From Actinomycetales bacterium (GTDB lineage Bacteria; Actinomycetota; Actinomycetes; Actinomycetales; Kineosporiaceae), in assembly GCA_012719445.1 (NCBI GenBank), contig JAAYAH010000100.1:1-61157 (forward strand): DNA of 61,157 bases, in the 5' to 3' direction. The notes beneath the pieces are model-generated. The model searched no databases and had not been told where the DNA came from. It saw only the letters and a list, made by a program, of their open reading frames with translations. The stretch's first letter is position 1. Every line of letters begins with the position of its first letter. The position numbers were made by a program, and so were the translations under genes. Shown in pieces: positions 59,051-61,157 of the stretch.

Positions 59051-59917
59051 TCACGAGTTTGAGCCCGATTGGCCACCGGTCGAGGGTGAGGGCTGCGGCC
59101 TGGGCGCGGACGAGGGGCGACGGGTGACGAAGATCGCGGTGCCGGGGAGGAGCCGGCCGCGTTCGGGGCTCCAGCCACCCCAGACCGCGGTGTTCTCCTC
59201 CGGCCACTCCGGTTCGACCAGGTCGAGCACCTCCAGCCCCGCGGAGACGGCGTCCCGGATCCGGTCGCCGAGGGTGCGGTGGTGCTCGGCGTAGACGATC
59301 CGGCCCGCGGCGTCCTCCTCGACGTAGGGGGTCCGGTCGAAGTAGGACCGGTAGACGGTGAGCCCCGCCTGCCCCGGGTCGTCGGGGAAGGCCCACCGGA
59401 TCGGGTGGGTCACCGAGAACACCCACCGCCCTCCCGGGCGCAGGACCCTGGCCACCTCGCGCATGACGAGCTCCGGGTCGGCGACGAAGGGCAACGCCCC
59501 GAACGCGGTGCAGGCGAGGTCGACGCTCCCGTCCGCGAGCGGGAGCCGGCGCGCGTCGGACTGGAGGAAGCCCGCGACCCTCGGCGCGCCGGGACGCCCC
59601 GAGAGGGTCCTGGCTCGGGCCAGCATGCCGGCCGAGAGGTCGATCCCGACGACCCGGGCACCCCGGCCCGCGAGCCAGCGTGCGCACTGCCCGGCTCCGC
59701 AGCCGACCTCCAGCACGTCCCGGCCGTCGATCTCGCCCAGCAGGTGAGCCGTCGCCTCGTCGAGCCCCTCCGGACACCAGACGAAGCGGTCGTCGCCGAG
59801 GAACCGGCCGTGCTCGGCGTAGTAGTCCTCCGCCTCGCGGTCCCACCAGGACCTGTTGGCGCGGACCGTCTCACCCGCGGCCGCCGGCCGGAACCCCGCG
59901 CGTTCGCCGTCGTCCAT
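59051..59917 (-). CDS. Class I SAM-dependent methyltransferase
   Basis: 288 residues. Seen: NRSWWDREAEDYYAEHGRFLGD, SAM motif DVLEVGCGAGQCARWLAGRGARVVGIDLS (positions 59640-59726), FLQSDARRLPLADGSVDLACTAFGALPF, and REVARVLRPGGRWVFSVTHPIRWAF. The same gene commonly stands beside rpsA in actinomycetes. ATG 59917 is chosen (MDDGERAGF); CAGGAT is 6 nt upstream. The frame stays open to 60094 without a plausible start. Substrate unknown. Confidence 0.87.
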   Translation of the reverse strand: MDDGERAGFRPAAAGETVRANRSWWDREAEDYYAEHGRFLGDDRFVWCPEGLDEATAHLLGEIDGRDVLEVGCGAGQCARWLAGRGARVVGIDLSAGMLARARTLSGRPGAPRVAGFLQSDARRLPLADGSVDLACTAFGALPFVADPELVMREVARVLRPGGRWVFSVTHPIRWAFPDDPGQAGLTVYRSYFDRTPYVEEDAAGRIVYAEHHRTLGDRIRDAVSAGLEVLDLVEPEWPEENTAVWGGWSPERGRLLPGTAIFVTRRPSSAPRPQPSPSTGGQSGSNS

Positions 59918-60121
59918 GCCCCGATCCTGCCGTACGGCGAATTGCGGATCCCGCTTTGACCGGTCATCAACGGTGACGCTAGGGTGGCCTGGCGCACGTC
60001 TGTGCGTGGTTATGCGAGTACCGTGATCCGACTGGCCCGCCCGCCCTGACGGTGCGGGGGCGGTCCGCCGACTCGGGGGCGTGGCCACGGGCAATGCGGG
60101 TGCACATCCCTTACTTCCATC

Positions 60122-60127
60122 GATAAT
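60122..60127 (+). promoter_or_regulatory. Candidate -10 box GATAAT for rpsA
   Basis: GATAAT in an AT-rich patch (tccatcgataatctg), 26 nt before the rpsA ATG. The 236-bp region between the methyltransferase gene and rpsA holds no gene. Confidence 0.45.
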
Positions 60128-60153
60128 CTGTCCGCATCGGAGTCCCCCCTACA

Positions 60154-61157
60154 ATGGCCACCAGCACGACCGAGCAGGCTCAAACACCACAGGTCGCGGT
60201 CAACGACATCGGAGGCGAGGAGGCTTTCCTCGCCGCGATCGACGAGACCATCAAATACTTCAACGACGGCGATATCGTCTCAGGGACGATCGTCAAGGTC
60301 GATCGCGACGAGGTCCTGCTGGACATCGGGTACAAGACCGAGGGTGTGATCCCCTCTCGCGAGCTGTCGATCAAGCACGACGTCGATCCCAGTGAGGTCG
60401 TGACCGTCGGCGACGAGATCGAGGCTCTCGTCCTCCAGAAGGAGGACAAAGAAGGCCGCCTGATCCTCTCGAAGAAGCGGGCCCAGTACGAGCGTGCCTG
60501 GGGCACCATCGAGAAGATCAAGGAAGAGGACGGAATCGTCACCGGTACCGTCATCGAGGTCGTCAAGGGTGGGCTCATCCTGGACATCGGCCTGCGCGGC
60601 TTCCTGCCCGCCTCCCTCGTCGAGATGCGTCGGGTCCGCGACCTGCAGCCGTACGTCGGCAAGCAGATCGAGGCGAAGATCATCGAGCTGGACAAGAACC
60701 GCAACAACGTGGTCCTGTCCCGGCGGGCCTGGCTGGAGCAGACCCAGTCCGAGGTGCGCCAGACCTTCCTGCAGACCCTGCAGAAGGGCCAGGTCCGCTC
60801 CGGCGTGGTCTCCTCCATCGTCAACTTCGGTGCGTTCGTCGACCTCGGCGGGGTGGACGGTCTCGTGCACGTGTCCGAGCTGTCCTGGAAGCACATCGAC
60901 CACCCGGGTGAGGTCGTCGAGGTCGGCCAGGAGGTCACCGTCGAGGTTCTCGACGTGGACATGGACCGCGAGCGGGTCTCGCTGTCGCTGAAGGCGACGC
61001 AGGAGGACCCGTGGCAGCAGTTCGCCCGCACCCACGCCATCGGTCAGGTCGTTCCGGGCAAGGTCACCAAGCTGGTGCCGTTCGGCGCGTTCGTCCGGGT
61101 GGACGAGGGCATCGAGGGCCTGGTGCACATCTCCGAGCTGGCCGAGCGGCACGTGGA
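60154..61157 (+). CDS. rpsA: 30S ribosomal protein S1, 5' part (3' end outside window)
   Basis: S1-domain RNA-binding protein of the small ribosomal subunit. 334 codons are present and the frame is open at the right edge. Four S1 repeats are wholly or partly visible: DIVSGTIVKVDRDEVLLDIGYKTEGVIPSREL (positions 60270-60365), GIVTGTVIEVVKGGLILDIGLRGFLPASL, GQVRSGVVSSIVNFGAFVDLGGVDGLVHVSEL and GQVVPGKVTKLVPFGAFVRVDEGIEGLVHISEL. ATG 60154 gives MATSTTEQAQTPQ, typical of actinobacterial S1. Confidence 0.97.
   Translation, partial: MATSTTEQAQTPQVAVNDIGGEEAFLAAIDETIKYFNDGDIVSGTIVKVDRDEVLLDIGYKTEGVIPSRELSIKHDVDPSEVVTVGDEIEALVLQKEDKEGRLILSKKRAQYERAWGTIEKIKEEDGIVTGTVIEVVKGGLILDIGLRGFLPASLVEMRRVRDLQPYVGKQIEAKIIELDKNRNNVVLSRRAWLEQTQSEVRQTFLQTLQKGQVRSGVVSSIVNFGAFVDLGGVDGLVHVSELSWKHIDHPGEVVEVGQEVTVEVLDVDMDRERVSLSLKATQEDPWQQFARTHAIGQVVPGKVTKLVPFGAFVRVDEGIEGLVHISELAERHV

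Overview
The window is about 61 kb of very GC-rich actinobacterial chromosome (Actinomycetota). Support for this comes from third-codon G/C saturation, many GTG starts, frequent four-base GTGA/ATGA stop-start overlaps, start codons 6-8 nt downstream of TANNNT boxes (leaderless transcripts), and gene order. The rib-hisE-hisG order recalls Streptomyces. The hisF-hisI-trpE-trpCBA-lgt-pyk-pdtaR-polA-rpsA order recalls the Mycobacterium tuberculosis chromosome. I cannot name the genus from sequence alone. No phage, insertion sequence, CRISPR array or plasmid function was seen.

Layout. 1-2.5 kb: 3' part of rsmB, rpe, and a reverse-strand APH(3')-type kinase gene. 2.58-5.4 kb: an FMN riboswitch followed by ribE-ribBA-ribH (ribD is absent), running straight into hisE and hisG. 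6.8-9.3 kb: a reverse-strand MauE/DsbA/DsbA thiol-redox operon. 9.3-13.5 kb: an orphan membrane protein, a P-loop kinase, hisF, a TIGR03085-type protein, hisI and a TIGR00027-type methyltransferase. 13.6-22.7 kb: trpE with its usual membrane-protein partner, then two CD225/dispanin genes and two DUF2752 genes with a third small Pro-rich membrane protein, then trpC-trpB-trpA-lgt. 22.9-30.4 kb: gltB (one apparent frameshift), gltD and pyk.

30.3-48.5 kb is a dense regulatory block. It has three SARP/BTAD-type regulators with STAND NTPase domains (two are full-length tandem paralogues, one is C-terminally truncated), a 1781-residue protein reading Ser/Thr kinase - AAA/STAND - helical repeats - GAF - GAF - GGDEF, an ArsR-type winged-helix regulator, and a MASE1-GAF-PP2C-HATPase phosphatase. 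The block ends at a tRNA-Leu(CAA). Housekeeping genes then resume: pdtaR, the livK-livH-livM-livG-livF branched-chain amino-acid transporter (reverse strand), a GNAT acetyltransferase, a hotdog thioesterase, polA, a methyltransferase and the 5' part of rpsA.

The metabolic genes form riboflavin/FMN, histidine and tryptophan biosynthesis, ammonia assimilation and glycolysis. The most unusual part is the regulatory block, above all the kinase-diguanylate cyclase fusion. A recurring oddity is short GC-rich tandem repeats (15-36 bp units), mostly in frame, at gene ends, linkers and gene junctions.
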